The position numbers and the translations under genes were made by a program. DNA of 64,000 nt. Origin: Alnus glutinosa. Its lineage: Eukaryota > Streptophyta > Magnoliopsida > Fagales > Betulaceae. The notes beneath the pieces were generated by a model. The model was given only the letters and a program-made list of their open reading frames with translations, had not been told where the DNA came from and did no database searches. The stretch is taken from assembly GCF_958979055.1 (NCBI RefSeq), contig NC_084897.1, positions 26,872,628 to 26,936,627 on the forward strand, read 5' to 3'. Below are positions 1-11,200 of this stretch, in pieces. Position 1 is the first letter of the stretch. Every line of letters starts with the position of its first letter.

Positions 1-259
1 ATTCTTTTGTGTAGCCATTCTTTTGTATCAATGGGTAAATGTAAACCTTAAACTGTTAGACAGATATAGCTCTTTTGTATGGACCACTAGTTAATTTTAG
101 ATGTGCTTTCCGTTATGGTTGTTGTGTTACAATTATTCCGCTTCTAGATAATACTCTGAATATCAAGTACATGGTATGGAGCGTGTACGTATGTTGGCTG
201 AGCGACATGTAGTCGTGCCACTGTGAGGACTCGTTAATGTTTTATAAATCTTTTGTACA

Positions 260-297
<38 letters not shown>

Positions 298-308
298 GGG
301 TCGTCACA
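1..308 (-). mobile_element. LTR-like element end, TGTGACGACCCG family, truncated by window edge
   Basis: Read on the minus strand the element starts at 308 with TGTGACGACCCG followed by a long T tract (A run at 261-296 on plus), then a segment matching the starts of the elements at 8274 and 52217 (shared words around 'gtcctcacagtggcacgac'). It sits inside intron 1 of GLR-A, immediately after the bases that the other GLR copies have there ('tattctatgac'). The rest of the element and its second TSD lie outside the window. No coding sequence is seen. Confidence 0.7.
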
Positions 309-387
309 GGTATTCTATGACTTGTCTAAAGGAAGCAATGAGAAAATTGTGAACGAACAAACAAGAGATGTTTCAGAGAGGATGTAC

Positions 388-655
388 CTTCAATGATTCC
401 CAGAAACCCACTAGATTGTTTTGTATCCTGCGTGGCAAGTTTCAGTTTAGTTCCTTTTAGAACTGCTGGATTTGAATTCACATCTTCGACTGCAGCTTCT
501 ATTGCAACTTTTGCAACTTTCCCAATCGAAGAATTGAATGACAAAATAGCGCCAATGTTAACAACCTTCGGACTTGTAGAAACACGGACACCCGTACCAG
601 TGCCAATGAAAATCCCATAGCAGAAAATCACTCCCAGAAGCCAAAACATATTCAT
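388..655 (-). pseudogene. GLR3.6-like: GLR-A: isolated first exon of a GLR3 glutamate receptor-like gene
   Basis: The exon is 268 bp, the same length as exon 1 of the three other copies. It runs from ATG at 655 (context GCCACCATGA) to a splice donor after 388 (ATTGAAG|GTACATCC). It encodes a signal peptide (MNMFWLLGV...) and the first part of the amino-terminal domain (VVNIGAIL, AIEAAVEDVN). Intron 1 is cut about 80 bp downstream, at 308, by an LTR-like element. Exons 2-6 are not in the window; they may lie beyond the left edge behind the insertion or be lost. Without them this is scored as a gene fragment. A probable 5'-UTR intron lies at about 674-862 (donor AGAG|GTACTT, acceptor CGTAG|TGC). 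Confidence 0.75.
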
Positions 656-2170
656 GGTGGCCGCGCGTTTGCACTACGAAGACACCAAACAACCTAGTCA
701 TAAACGATGAAAATAAGCAAAGGTAAGTATGTTCATTAAGCACAGACACCCACGTACACACAGACATGAGACATGCACATACAAATGCGTGTATATAAAG
801 CCTTGAATTAAGCAAATGCTTGAAACTTAAGTTGCTCTTTGAAGCACGCAAGAAACAAGTACCTCTAAAAACTACTTCTTTACAAGCTGCGAAGTTGAAC
901 GTTGAGTACTGCTTAGATGTATATATATGCATTTTTTAAATTTGTTGTGGCTTAGCAGATCTTTATGGTCGAAGACAGAGTGATACAAGCATGATGAGAT
1001 GGAGGGAAAGGGGAACCTTGTGGATCTGGACTCCAACAGAATTGTATCACTCATTTTTAACGGAATCTGACCTCATTTTTCTCAGTTCTTTTATCTTCCT
1101 TTCTCACCTGCAAACTTGATTGACATCGATCGGATGCTATAGATAATATATTTAATTTGAAAGGGACAGATACTTGCCAAATATATGCCCCTTTCACTTT
1201 CTGAAATTATAGCCACTTATTTGGGCTTCATGATATATTTACTTACTTCCTTTAGTCTTTTTCAATAATGCGTTATGCTCGACTCCATCTATATTATGAT
1301 GCACTAGCTAGATGCATTATTGTGGAGATTTTCTTTTCTGATTAAAAGAAAAACTCCACAATAATGCATCTGGGCCACTCCAATGATGTGATCGAACTCC
1401 GTCCCATCTCATTGGTTAATTGTCACCATTTATGATATCTAAATTAACATCATCAAAATTTCCAGTTTTTGGAAATATATATCCTTGATAATACTGCTGT
1501 GTATGTAGTGAAATCCCAAGTCACGTCTAGGGACTCAGCTTTTGACCTAATGCCATCAGACTTTGGAATACCCTGCTTGACTTGGAGTCTTTGTGCTATT
1601 CCATTTGGGATTTTACGAGCCAACGTGTTGTACGTGCCCTCGATAGAAAAGCAACAAGAGAGCAGTGCAATCTCACCTGTGCTTCTCACGTGTGTGGTGC
1701 CCTACGGCACTCAGAGAAAAAGAGAAAAAGAGAAAAGAAGAAGAAGAAGAAGAAGAAGAAGGAAACAGATGCTTCAATGATTGATTTCTGTAGGGTCCAA
1801 CTAGAACACTTGGGAACATGGATCAAAAGCAGGGTAACAAGATTGCATCAAAGAGATCTAATTTAAAACTAATCTTACAATTCACAAACTATACAGAAGT
1901 TTAGATGATAATAAGACTAATATTAACCAATTTAATTAACTAACTAAAGCTGAAGAATTTCTTAGTAGGGCCAAATAGCCTAACATGTAAGAAATTACAT
2001 ATGTATCCCTATGCCACATTTAATAGTTATAACGGTAACAACTAAATTACTGTAACAGTAATTATAATAATTATATCCAATATGATTTAAATTGTTTTTA
2101 TATTCCACATTATGATTCATGATAATAACGGTTTTTATATTTATGTTTCTGATTTAATTTTTTGGATAAT
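656..2170 (-). promoter_or_regulatory. GLR-A 5' flank (duplicated promoter/5'-UTR segment)
   Basis: Sequence from the ATG out to about 1960 is shared with the upstream regions of GLR-B (19484-20560), GLR-C (32609-33900) and GLR-D (50023-51040). It holds the probable 5'-UTR intron, a 60-bp hairpin (1311-1370) and, near 1825-1980, a piece that also occurs in the last IRE1 intron (57405-57560). Beyond about 1980 the DNA is AT-rich with nothing recognisable. The transcription start cannot be placed. Confidence 0.5.
1311..1370. repeat. 60-bp perfect-arm hairpin in the GLR-A 5' flank
   Basis: Left arm GATGCATTATTGTGGAG... and right arm ...CTCCACAATAATGCATC pair over 27 bp with one mismatch, around a 6-base loop (CTGATT). 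GLR-D has the same hairpin at 50870-50929. GLR-C keeps only the left arm (near 33247) and GLR-B lacks it. It is either a tiny foldback MITE or a structured promoter element. Confidence 0.8.
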
Positions 2171-2171
2171 T

Positions 2172-2467
2172 GCACCGTTGGTCCCAGTGGTATGCCATAA
2201 TTATTTTTCACTCCCTATGGTTTAAAAAGTTCATGGGAGGTCCCTGTGGTATGCAATAATTACGTTTTACTCCCTAGATTGATTTTTCGTCCACCATTTT
2301 GACGGAATCTGTTAGCCCTACACGTCAGCGCCACGTGTCGCCAATAAGATGGCGACACGTGTCCATCTTAATTAAAAAAATATGAATTTATTAAAAAAAT
2401 AAATAAATAAACTTATTTTTTTAGAAAAAAAAAGAAAAGAAAATAAGGGGGCAGGCTTGGGGTGGCT
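2172..2467. repeat. R-like dispersed repeat, truncated at its GC-rich centre
   Basis: It contains the family words 'ggtccctgtggtatgc', 'acggaatctgttag', 'gccacgtgtcgccaataag' and 'gtgtccatcttaattaaaaa', then a GC-rich 'cttggggtggctg' that stops abruptly at an LTR-like start (TGTAGCGCCCC). It is a diverged relative of the R repeats at 7742, 13255, 22530, 35816 and 46380. Confidence 0.55.
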
Positions 2468-2804
2468 GTGTAGCGCCCCAAATTTTAAGACATAAATTAT
2501 AATAGTTTAAATTAATTTTAAAACATTTTTAATAAGGAAAAAGAATAACTACGATTATTTATGAAAATAAATGTGTATTTTTGTTTTTAGAAACGTTTAT
2601 AGTTGCAATTTGATAAAAACTCAAAACAGACCTTAAACTTTGGAATAACGGAAACAAGGTCAAACGAACTCTGTTTTAGTCGATTCAAAAGCCAGAACGC
2701 TCGACTTGAAGTCCTCTAACTACCCTCCAAATTTCATAATTTTTGAACGTCATTAAAGCCATGAAAACACCCATGAAAAATACTACCCCTGTTATGGACG
2801 GAAA
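2468..2804 (+). mobile_element. LTR-like fragment beginning TGTAGCGCCCC
   Basis: The start TGTAGCGCCCC resembles the TGTAACGCCCC start at 23493 and lies, as there, inside the GC-rich core of an R repeat. About 330 bp of non-coding sequence follow before the LINE begins. No matching right end or TSD was found, so only a partial element is claimed. Confidence 0.4.
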
Positions 2805-2811
2805 TTCACAT

Positions 2812-3890
2812 TGATCATTAATAGGCCTATCTTTGAACTCAACCGGTTCCGGGTTACAATTTGGTGTTTGGATTCGTGCTTCTACCACGAGTCGCAGGTC
2901 AAGTATGGGAAGAGGATGGTTTGATCGTGGTTTTTCTTCAGGACCATCTATGTATAAGGGGAGTGCTCTAGACGTTTTGGGAGGTGCACTTTCTGGTCCT
3001 GGTTCCAAAATTCCTTTGGATAGGGGCGCTTCTTACAGGCCTTCCCTCGTTCAGTCCAGCACTGCTACTGATCTGGTCGCTATTTCGGAGGTGGCCGGCG
3101 ACCCTGAGAAGGGCTCCGGGATCAAAGGAAATACAATTATGCTTGGTGGTAGGGATTTGAATTCCGAGTTTTAGGGCGTTTCGACTTTAAAGGCAGTTTC
3201 ATCTGCGACTTTCAAGGGCACGTTGCCCATGCAGACTTTATCTTCACATCAGGAGGTTAGTTGTGATAAGGAGGGGCTTTTACCGAGCGATATTTTGCGT
3301 GCATGTTCCAATTCTCGTGCTGTTTTTAAAGATTCTGGGGGCTCTTTTTCTGCTATAGGGGTTAGCTTAGGTGGCACCTCTTCGATAGTGGATGGCGTGT
3401 CCACACCTCTGTTCCCTTGTCCCCCACTACCACCAGTTTTGCGGGATCATGTTCCTTTTTCTCCTATCTGTTCTTCCCACGTCTCTCAGCCGAATTCTCT
3501 GGAGTTACCTCCGGTTGTGCCCGATGTATCCTTGCATCCATCGGCGGCAGAAACAGTGGCTTCAACTTCGGGGTTTCTCTCTGTTCTTGGGGAACTTCAC
3601 TCTGGGGATGGACAGTTGGAGGTTTCGGGAGTTTATCTTTGGAGGATTCTCGATCGGATGATGTTGTGGTTTCTCATCCCTCTTCTGTTGGCCATGTTGT
3701 TTTCTCTACCCCATATCTCCGGAAATGTAAGAAACAAGCTAGCCGTACATCTTCGGGTCCTACTCATCCAACTTTGGTTATTGGCAAAAGGAAATCGGGG
3801 GCTGCAAAATCCCAGGCGGGTAGGGAGACTGTTTCAAAGAAACTTAAGGCTTTGGCGGTGGTTGGCACCCAGCCTCGCCTGCCGTTATGA
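2812..3890 (+). pseudogene. LINE ORF1 (nucleic-acid-binding gag-like protein), C-terminal part, frameshifted
   Basis: The reading frame opens after a TGA at 2812-2814. The early motif LQFGVWIRAS matches the 'yGPWLRA' block that follows the zinc knuckle in plant LINE ORF1 proteins. The middle is Ser/Pro-rich and split over at least two frames (stop before 3174, then 3223 onward). The last part (about 3670-3890, frame of 3417) is basic, with KRKSGAAK and KKLKALAVVGTQPR, typical of ORF1 C-termini. It ends TTATGA, overlapping the ORF2 ATG. It would bind the element RNA in an RNP. It is broken and cannot make one protein. Confidence 0.6.
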
Positions 3891-4720
3891 ATCTATTAAG
3901 TTGGAACTGCCGAGGGCTTGGTAACCTTCGGACAGTTCAGGACCTTCACCATTTGGTGAAAGAACGGAAGCCTAGCATAGTGTTCCTTATTGAAACACTG
4001 TGTTCTAAAAGTTATATGGATCATGTTCGTCACCGTATTGGTTTTGATAGTATGTTTGTTGTTGACCCGGTGGGCAGAAGTGGTGGTCTTGCTCTTCTTT
4101 GGAAGGAAGCTCATCTTTTGGATATTTATAATTTTTCTCGTTTTCATATTAATGTGGTGGTGAAGGCTGATGGGGGTATTGATCCATGGCGTTTTACGAG
4201 TTTCTATGGCCAGCCAGATAGTACCCGTCGTATGGAGTCATGGGCTTTGCTTAATCATCTCAAACCTCTCCAACCTTTGCCTTGGTTATGTGTGGGAGAT
4301 TTTAATGAGATTTTGGAGCAACAGGAAAAGTTTGGGGCTGTTACAAGATGAAACTCCCAAATTGAGGGTTTTAGGAGGGCTTTGGAAGATTGTGAGCTAT
4401 GTGATCTTGGTTATATTGGTCCACAATTTACATGGACTAATGGTTGCTCTGATGCCAATTATACTCTTGAGAGATTGGATTGGGGCGTGGCTAATAGTGC
4501 TTGGTTTAATCTTTTTCAGCAAGCTTCCGTTACTGTGCTAGCTACTTCAGTCTCAGATCACAATCCGGTTCTTGTTTCTTTCGCTGAATCTATGGAAGAG
4601 AGGGTTCTTTTGCGGCGCAGTTTTAAGTTTGAGGCTGGTTGGATGAGGGATGAAGATTATGGAAATCTTGTACAGGAAGCATGGACTGGGGGGGACTTTA
4701 GGTGGGGAACCGGTAGCTGA
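3887..4720 (+). pseudogene. LINE ORF2 N-terminus: AP-type (exonuclease-endonuclease-phosphatase) endonuclease
   Basis: It starts MNLLSWNCRGLGN, the standard start of plant LINE ORF2 with the catalytic Asn (WNCRGLG). Further motifs are a degenerate metal-site region (FLIETLC), GDFNEIL near residue 145 and SDHNPVLV near residue 225 (the SDH catalytic motif). The frame is unbroken except for a TGA at 4349-4351, just after GAVTR, where relatives continue W-N. The frame then runs on to 4720, where a shift occurs before the linker. In a live element this enzyme nicks target DNA to prime reverse transcription. Confidence 0.85.
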
Positions 4721-5063
4721 CGTACAAAACAAATTGTCTTCTTGCCAACATAGCCTCACCCGGTGGAGTAGATAGAAATTTTGGCAAACTGAAGAGAAGC
4801 TTAAACAAAAGAAGAAGTATCTTCTGGAACTCCAAAGCCATCCTACTCCGTTTTCTCATGCAGAAATTAAGAAGGTTCAAAATGAAATTTCAGACATGTT
4901 AGAAAGAGAGGATATGCGATGGAAGCAGCGGGCTAAACAAAATTGGTATGTTAATGGGGACCGCAATACCAAATATTTTCAATCTTGGGCAAATCAATGT
5001 CGAAAGTCCAATTCTATTCGGACGGTAACTGATGCTGCAAGGAGGATTTAGAGGAAAAAATCA

Positions 5064-7188
5064 ATGATAAGTACTCATTTTGTAAATTATTTTAATATGC
5101 TTTTTACTACTCAGCAGCCTAGGGGAGTTGAAGATTTTTTGGAGACTTTGGAACCGCGGGTTACAGAGGCTATGAATAGGAATTTGTGTCGGCCTTTTAT
5201 TGAAGAGGAGGTCCAGGTTGCTTTGTTTCAAATGCCACCTCTAAAATCACCAGGGCCAGACGGGTATTCTGCTGTTTTTTATCAACATTCTTGGGGGGTG
5301 GTTGGTCCGGATGTGACCAGAGCAGCTTTGCATGTTCTTAATGGGGGTTCCTGTGATACAAGTCTTAATGCCACTCATATTTGTTTAATTCCCAAGGTTG
5401 CTGCCCCAACCCGTGTTACTGAATATCGGCCGATCAACCTATGTAACGTGCTTTATAAGATTATTTCTAAGGTGATTTCTAACCGACTTAAAGATGTTTT
5501 GGCTCATATTATATCCTCGGAACAAAGTGCTTTTATTCTAGGGAGACTAAGAGGAGGTCCGGGTTGCTTTGTTTCAAATGCCACCTTTAAAATCACCAGG
5601 GCCAGACGGGTATTCTGCTGTTTTTTATCAACATTCTTGGGGGGTGGTTGGTCCGGATGTGACCAGAGCAGCTTTGCATGTTCTTAATGGGGGTTCCTGT
5701 GATACAAGTCTTAATGCCACTCATATTTGTTTAATTCCCAAGGTTGCTGCCCCAACCCGTGTTACTGAATATCGGCCGATCAACCTATGTAACGTGCTTT
5801 ATAAGATTATTTCTAAGGTGATTTCTAACCGACTTAAAGATGTTTTGGCTCATATTATATCCTCGGAACAAAGTGCTTTTATTCTAGGGAGACTAATCAC
5901 GGATAATGTTTTGGTGGCTTTTGAAACCCTCCACACAATGGATACACGGTTGAAAGGTAAGGAGGGATTTATGGCCATGAAGCTCGATATGAGTAAGGCC
6001 TATGATCGGCTAGAATGGGATTTTCTGGAATCCATTATAAGGAAGCTTAGATTTGTCGACAGATGGATCCATCTAATTATGTCTTGCTTACAGACGGTTT
6101 CCTATTCTATTCTACTCAATGGTCAACCCACAGGCCACATTGTTCCTACTCGAGGTATTCGCCAAGGTGATCCACTATCCCCTTATCTTTTCATTATATG
6201 TGCGGAAGGTTTGAGTTCTATGCTGAAAAGATCTTCTAGGGAAGGTGCAATTACAGGTGTACCTATTTCTAGAGGCGGAACAAGAATTCAACATCTCCTT
6301 TTTGCGGATGATAGCCTAATTTTCTGCCCGGCTAATTGTATGGAAAGGGATCACATTCATTGGTTGCTTGGTAAGTATGAGGAGGCTTCAGGGCAACAAA
6401 TTAACAGGGACAAAACGGGCTTGTTTTTTAGTTGGAATACTAAGGCTGCGGTTCAGGGCAACATTGTAGAAGGGACGGGAGTAAGTTCCACTGGCTGTTA
6501 TGAAAAGTATCTTGGTCTTCCCACTCTTATAGGGAGATCTCGAGTTTCTACTTTTAATGGCATCAATGATCGTATTTGGAAACGTATCAATGGTTGGAAA
6601 GAAAAGTTTTTGTCCCATGCCAGGAAGGAAATTCTTCTAAAATTGGTAATTCAAGCGATTCCTACCTACACCATGAGTCTTTTTCGTCTCCCGAGAACCT
6701 TATGTCGCGAAATAAATTCCATGATGGGTAGAATGTGGTGGGGTCATAAGGAAAATCTTGGTAAGATTCCGTGGATGGCTTGGAATGGGATGGGGAGGGG
6801 TAAGTTGGATGGGGGTCTTGGCTACTGTGATTTCATTAGCTTCAACATTGCCATGCTTGCCAAACAAGCCTGGCGTTTGACAATTTTTTCAGAGTCTTTG
6901 GTAGCAAAAATTCTACGTGAAAAGTACTATCCAGGGAAAGATTTTATCAATTCTTCTGTAGGCTCTAGACCTTCATATGACTGGAGGAGTATTTGTTTTG
7001 CAAAATCATTGCTTAATGATGGTCTGATTTGGAGAATTGGTGATGGCAAGAAGATAAAAGTTAAGGGCGACAAATGGATTCCCACTACTCATTCACACAA
7101 GATACAAGTCCCTTTACCGGGCATCAGTCCAGAAGCTAGAGTGTGTGATTTTATTGACTATGATTTGAACTGGTGGAATATACCTTAG
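5064..7188 (+). pseudogene. LINE ORF2 reverse transcriptase, interrupted by a 346-bp tandem duplication
   Basis: The upstream linker (about 4880-5060) carries WKQRAKQNWYVNGDRNTKYF, diagnostic for plant LINE ORF2. RT blocks then appear in order: SPGPDGYSAVFY, RPINLCNVLYKIISKV, QSAFILGR, MKLDMSKAYDRLEW, GIRQGDPLSPYLF and the catalytic LLFADDSLIF. The stretch 5205-5550 is repeated almost perfectly as 5551-5896. Because 346 is not a multiple of 3, the first copy runs out of frame (stop at 5687) and the second restarts the correct frame, open from 5551 to a TAG at 7186-7188. Apart from the duplication the RT core looks well preserved. Confidence 0.88.
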
Positions 7189-7725
7189 GTTGGGCAAGCT
7201 TTCCCTCAGAATTTGGTTGAGCATATTTGTAGTATCGCCATTAGTCCTCGGACGTCGCAGGATAGATTGATTTGGGTAGGAACTACCACAGGCCTCTTCA
7301 CTGTACGTAGTGCCTATCATTTGGCGATGGGACGGATGGCTAGTAATCAAGGAAGTAGCTTGCGTGTGTCAACTAGACCCAATATTTGGAAGCTTGTGTG
7401 GCAACTAAAAATTCCTCGTAGTGCACAATTATTTCTTTGGCGGGCTTGTAACAATATTTTGCCAACAAAGGAGAAGTTATGTCAGCGTCGGATAGTTGAA
7501 GACCCTTTTTGTCCGATGTGTGGACAGGTAGCCGAAACAAATTCACATGCTATTTGGAGTTGTGATGCAGCAAAGGCGGTTTGGTTGGAGTGCCCACCAC
7601 GCATCCAGAAGTGTTCTGTTATGGAGGGCAATTTCTTGCTGTTGTTTGGGAAACTGAGTACGCGTCTGTTGAAGGAGGAATTGGAGTTAATAGCTATGGT
7701 AGCTCACCGGGTTTGGTTCCAGAGA
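7189..7725 (+). pseudogene. LINE ORF2 C-terminal zf-RVT region, truncated
   Basis: It continues the RT frame after the TAG. It includes LIWVGTTTGLFTVRSAY, then WKLVWQLKIPRSAQLFLWRA and the zinc-binding block CQRRIVEDPFCPMCGQ with ...SHAIWSCDAAKAVW, the zf-RVT domain at the end of plant LINE ORF2. The usual RNase-H-like tail is missing. The sequence merges into T-rich DNA at about 7725, where similarity to the R-repeat flank at 13240 starts. Confidence 0.75.
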
Positions 7726-7741
7726 ATCGATTTTTTTTTCT

Positions 7742-8273
7742 TCCTTATGTTTTAGATTTTAATTTATAGAACACTAAAAATATATAATTTTTCTTTGAAG
7801 TGAATTCAGATGTCCAATTAGAGTATGTCAAAAAAACAATTTAGTCTCTGAAGTCAAATTATGTTAAAACATTTGACAGATTCTGCCAGGTGCCACGTCT
7901 ACGCCAATAAAAAAGACGACATGTGTCACTCTTAATTAAAAAATATAAATATATAAAACTAAATTTATTTTTAAAAAATAAAAATAAAAGAGGCTTTGGG
8001 GGAACCGGCAGCCACCCCAAGCCAATAGGGGTGGCTACAGGTGGCGCGCGACCACCCCCAGCCCACAGGACCTCTGAATTCACGTTGATACGATGACTGT
8101 GAGCGATTTGCAATTCAAGCCAACCACAAAGATTGATTTTACATTTTTTCCTAAAAATAATAAATAAATAAATAAAAAATTAAGGACGACTGTCACCAAT
8201 AATAGAAAAGGGAAATGAAAATGGAGTATTTAAAATTACTCTCTCTTCCAATAATACCGCTCGTAGGAGCCCA
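7742..8273. repeat. Repeat R plus the start of unit U (copy 1), cut by an LTR-like element
   Basis: It carries the full R order: 'gaattcag' arm, 'gtatgtcaaa', 'gccacgtctacgcc', GC-rich 'ggcagccacccc...ggggtggc', and the mirrored 'ctgaattcacgttgatac' arm. From about 8161 it continues into the beginning of unit U ('aataataccgctcgtaggagccca'), which stops at 8273 where TGTGACAACCC begins. The two arms of R are inverted repeats, so R looks like a MITE of roughly 400-480 bp. Confidence 0.65.
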
Positions 8274-11200
8274 TGTGACAACCCTTTTTTTTTTTTTTAT
8301 AAAACGTTTCATAAACATTAATCCCTTAAAATATAAACGGATCTTCACAGTAGCACGATGATATGTCGCAAAGCCAACATATGTACATACTCCATAATAT
8401 GTACCTGATAATCAGAGTATAACATCTATCCATCGATGCAGCGGAAAACATAAACCTAAATAGCGGAAATCATAACATAAACCTCTATTATAAATAATCA
8501 TAAACAAAGAGCCATATTACATCTATCTATTTAAGTCTTTCCTCATAATAAATACATCATAGAAATGACTTAACAAAGATTAAGTGACACAAGCGTCAAG
8601 AGCCATAAACAAACCCATAAAATAGTGGACAACCCATGGTCTGACAATTACAGCCGTCGCAGCGAGCTTCAGTCATAATATTCCAAGTATATTTCTACAA
8701 TACCATCAACTACGACCGGAATACCTGAAGCCAAAAGAACATCATCTATACGGTTGTGGGGGTTTGCCACATCCGTATAGGTGGAATTATGAGCCCACCG
8801 CCTTAGCATAAACAAATACACTAAGACCTCAGAGGTATACTATTCACTGAGTTTTCGCAAATAACCAACTTTTCTCTTCTAGTCATGCGTACACTATAAC
8901 AGCCACCAATTTTATAAACTTTTGTTTGAAAACCTCCATAGCTGATATAGCACACACCGGCTAATAGAAAACATTTAAACATACTTGGCAGCTAAGATTA
9001 TACGTAGAAGTTCTGTTGTAGAAACAACACGTACGACCTCACCTACGATAATACTTTTTGATGCAGTGAGACTTAGAAAACAATGGCATTTAAATCATGC
9101 AACCATTCGATACCAATATACTTAAGTTCTTTTTCTATCGAGACTCTTATGCATACTAATACGTCTAGCAAAACTGCAATATACTCATCATGAAAACACC
9201 ACACAATTTAAACAATGCTATGCATGCTCATGATAGTCTTTTTGTTCATTGTGAGCCTCACGCTCTCTTCATTGTTATGAGCCTCACGCTCTTTTCGTTA
9301 TTATGAGCCTCACGCTCTCTTCCATTATTATGAGCCTTACGCTCTCTTCGTTATTATGAGCCTCACGCTCTCTTCATTATTATGAGTCTCAGGCTCTCTT
9401 CGTTATTATGAGCCTCGCGCTCTCTTCGTTATTATGAGCCTCACGCTCTCGTCATTATTATTATGTGTTCATGCTTTATGCTTTACAATTCAAACTCTAT
9501 ACTCCTATTCTTTGCAAACCATGCTTTCTAACTCTATATTCCTATTCTTTGCAAATCATGCTCTTTTTTCAAATACCATGAACCAATCAACATGAAATTT
9601 TATCATTCTTCTTTGCATAATTAAATCCCAACTGCAACACACTTTCAGATACTTTAAATCAATTCAAAACCTTTCATTCATGCATCATTTCATAACATCA
9701 TTGATATTTCAACATAATTGAAACTACTTAAAACATCCAAAACATACATGTTAACATATTGTCGGTTCAGTAAGAAAATCATATATCATTTGCATTTCTA
9801 TAAAATACGTAAAATATCTTTTCTTAGTGAGTAGAATACTCACTTGGCTGTATTGGACTCACGACTCCAACTCTACATTGAAGGACCCATTGAAGTCTCC
9901 AAATGATGACACGATCCGGCAAATACTTATAGCATGATACTACGCTATGGAACTCTACACTCCATGACACATAAACTACCCTCGTGCTCACACGTTGCAT
10001 TCCCGATGTCTAAATCTAGTTAAGTATCCTAAGCTATTATTATGTTCACATTTAAGTTTAAGTTCATATTATATCACGCTTATTAACACAAGTGTGTTTA
10101 TTATTTTATTAGCTCATTCATTATTGTTGCATTACATTACTATTACTAACCACTTAGGTAGTTTAGATTTAGGACTTTAATCTCATAGCATTCCAATTTT
10201 GTAACACATGTTAGCTTAAGTTACAATCACGTATTGCAATATATTTATTTATTAAAGCTTGAGACATATACATAAATATCAAAGCTAAGGATTATCTTTG
10301 AGCTTAATTTGCTATTTATGTGGATCTATTCATACCACTTATTACACTTTACCATTTTATTCTTTCTTTTAACTATTTCCTTTGCATTACATATCCCTTT
10401 AGACATCACGATGACCTATTCTCTATTTTAACTGTATCCGCTATTTACACAAAAAGGGTCTAATTTCATTAATTTCAAACTCTCTAACAACCAACCAACC
10501 ATTAACAATTTATTCTTAAATATCAAAATTAACTCCCTTTACATATTAAGGTTCAACTCATTTCTCAAATGGATGCCCACATCCCATCCACTAGAATATC
10601 ATAATAATAATCACTAATAATCCATTAATAACTACATAACACTCCATCCTAAATACCCAATAAATTCCTTATTTTTAAGTGGGGACACACTAAGATTTTC
10701 TACAAAATCACATAGCAATATCCATTAGGCTTCATATCAACCCAACACAAATAAACTCAATCTCTTCTATAGGCAACATAACTAACAATTTCTAACAAGC
10801 AAACATAACCAAAACTACATTCTCTATCACCCATCCATCATTACAAATCAAATACCCAAAAATTGTTTAGAACCAATTCAGATTTCTCTACTAAAATTAC
10901 TCCAAAACTTCATCCCATCTTCTCCAAATCAAGCACCAAAGACCCCCTTTTCATCCAATACAAAAATCGAGAAGCCACAATACAAAATCAAACTTCAACA
11001 ATCTAACAACGAATTTGACACGATCAAAGCCCATAAACAACCCTTCAAAAATTAAACCTTCCATATCCATGGCAATCCATCAACATACAAGCACAATCCC
11101 AACTTAGCTTCTATTCACATTTGGCTATTTACACAACAGAAAATTCAAGGGAATGTAACTAATATTAATCCACCAAGAATCATCTTGAAATGGTACAATA

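Larger units (their letters stand above)
2805..7725 (+). mobile_element. L1-type non-LTR retrotransposon (LINE), damaged, 5'- and 3'-truncated
   Basis: In order: the tail of ORF1 (2812-3890), the ORF2 endonuclease (3887-4720), a linker (4720-5060), reverse transcriptase (5064-7188) and a zf-RVT region (7189-7725). ORF1 ends and ORF2 begins in an ATGA overlap at 3887-3890, as expected for this class. The 5' edge is estimated, since the zinc-knuckle part of ORF1 is missing. The 3' edge falls where sequence common to the R repeats begins. No poly-A tail or TSD is seen. Lesions include stops at 4349-4351 and 7186-7188, a frameshift near 4715 and a 346-bp internal duplication. Confidence 0.85.

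Noticed and set aside
393..620. Plus-strand open frames over GLR first exons (also 19221-19448, 32346-32573, 49799-49987) and over exon 2
   Set aside because: They are antisense shadows conserved only because the GLR coding strand is conserved.
9237..9470. Regular repeat that might suggest a CRISPR-like array
   Set aside because: Units are directly tandem without unique spacers, and the genome is eukaryotic.
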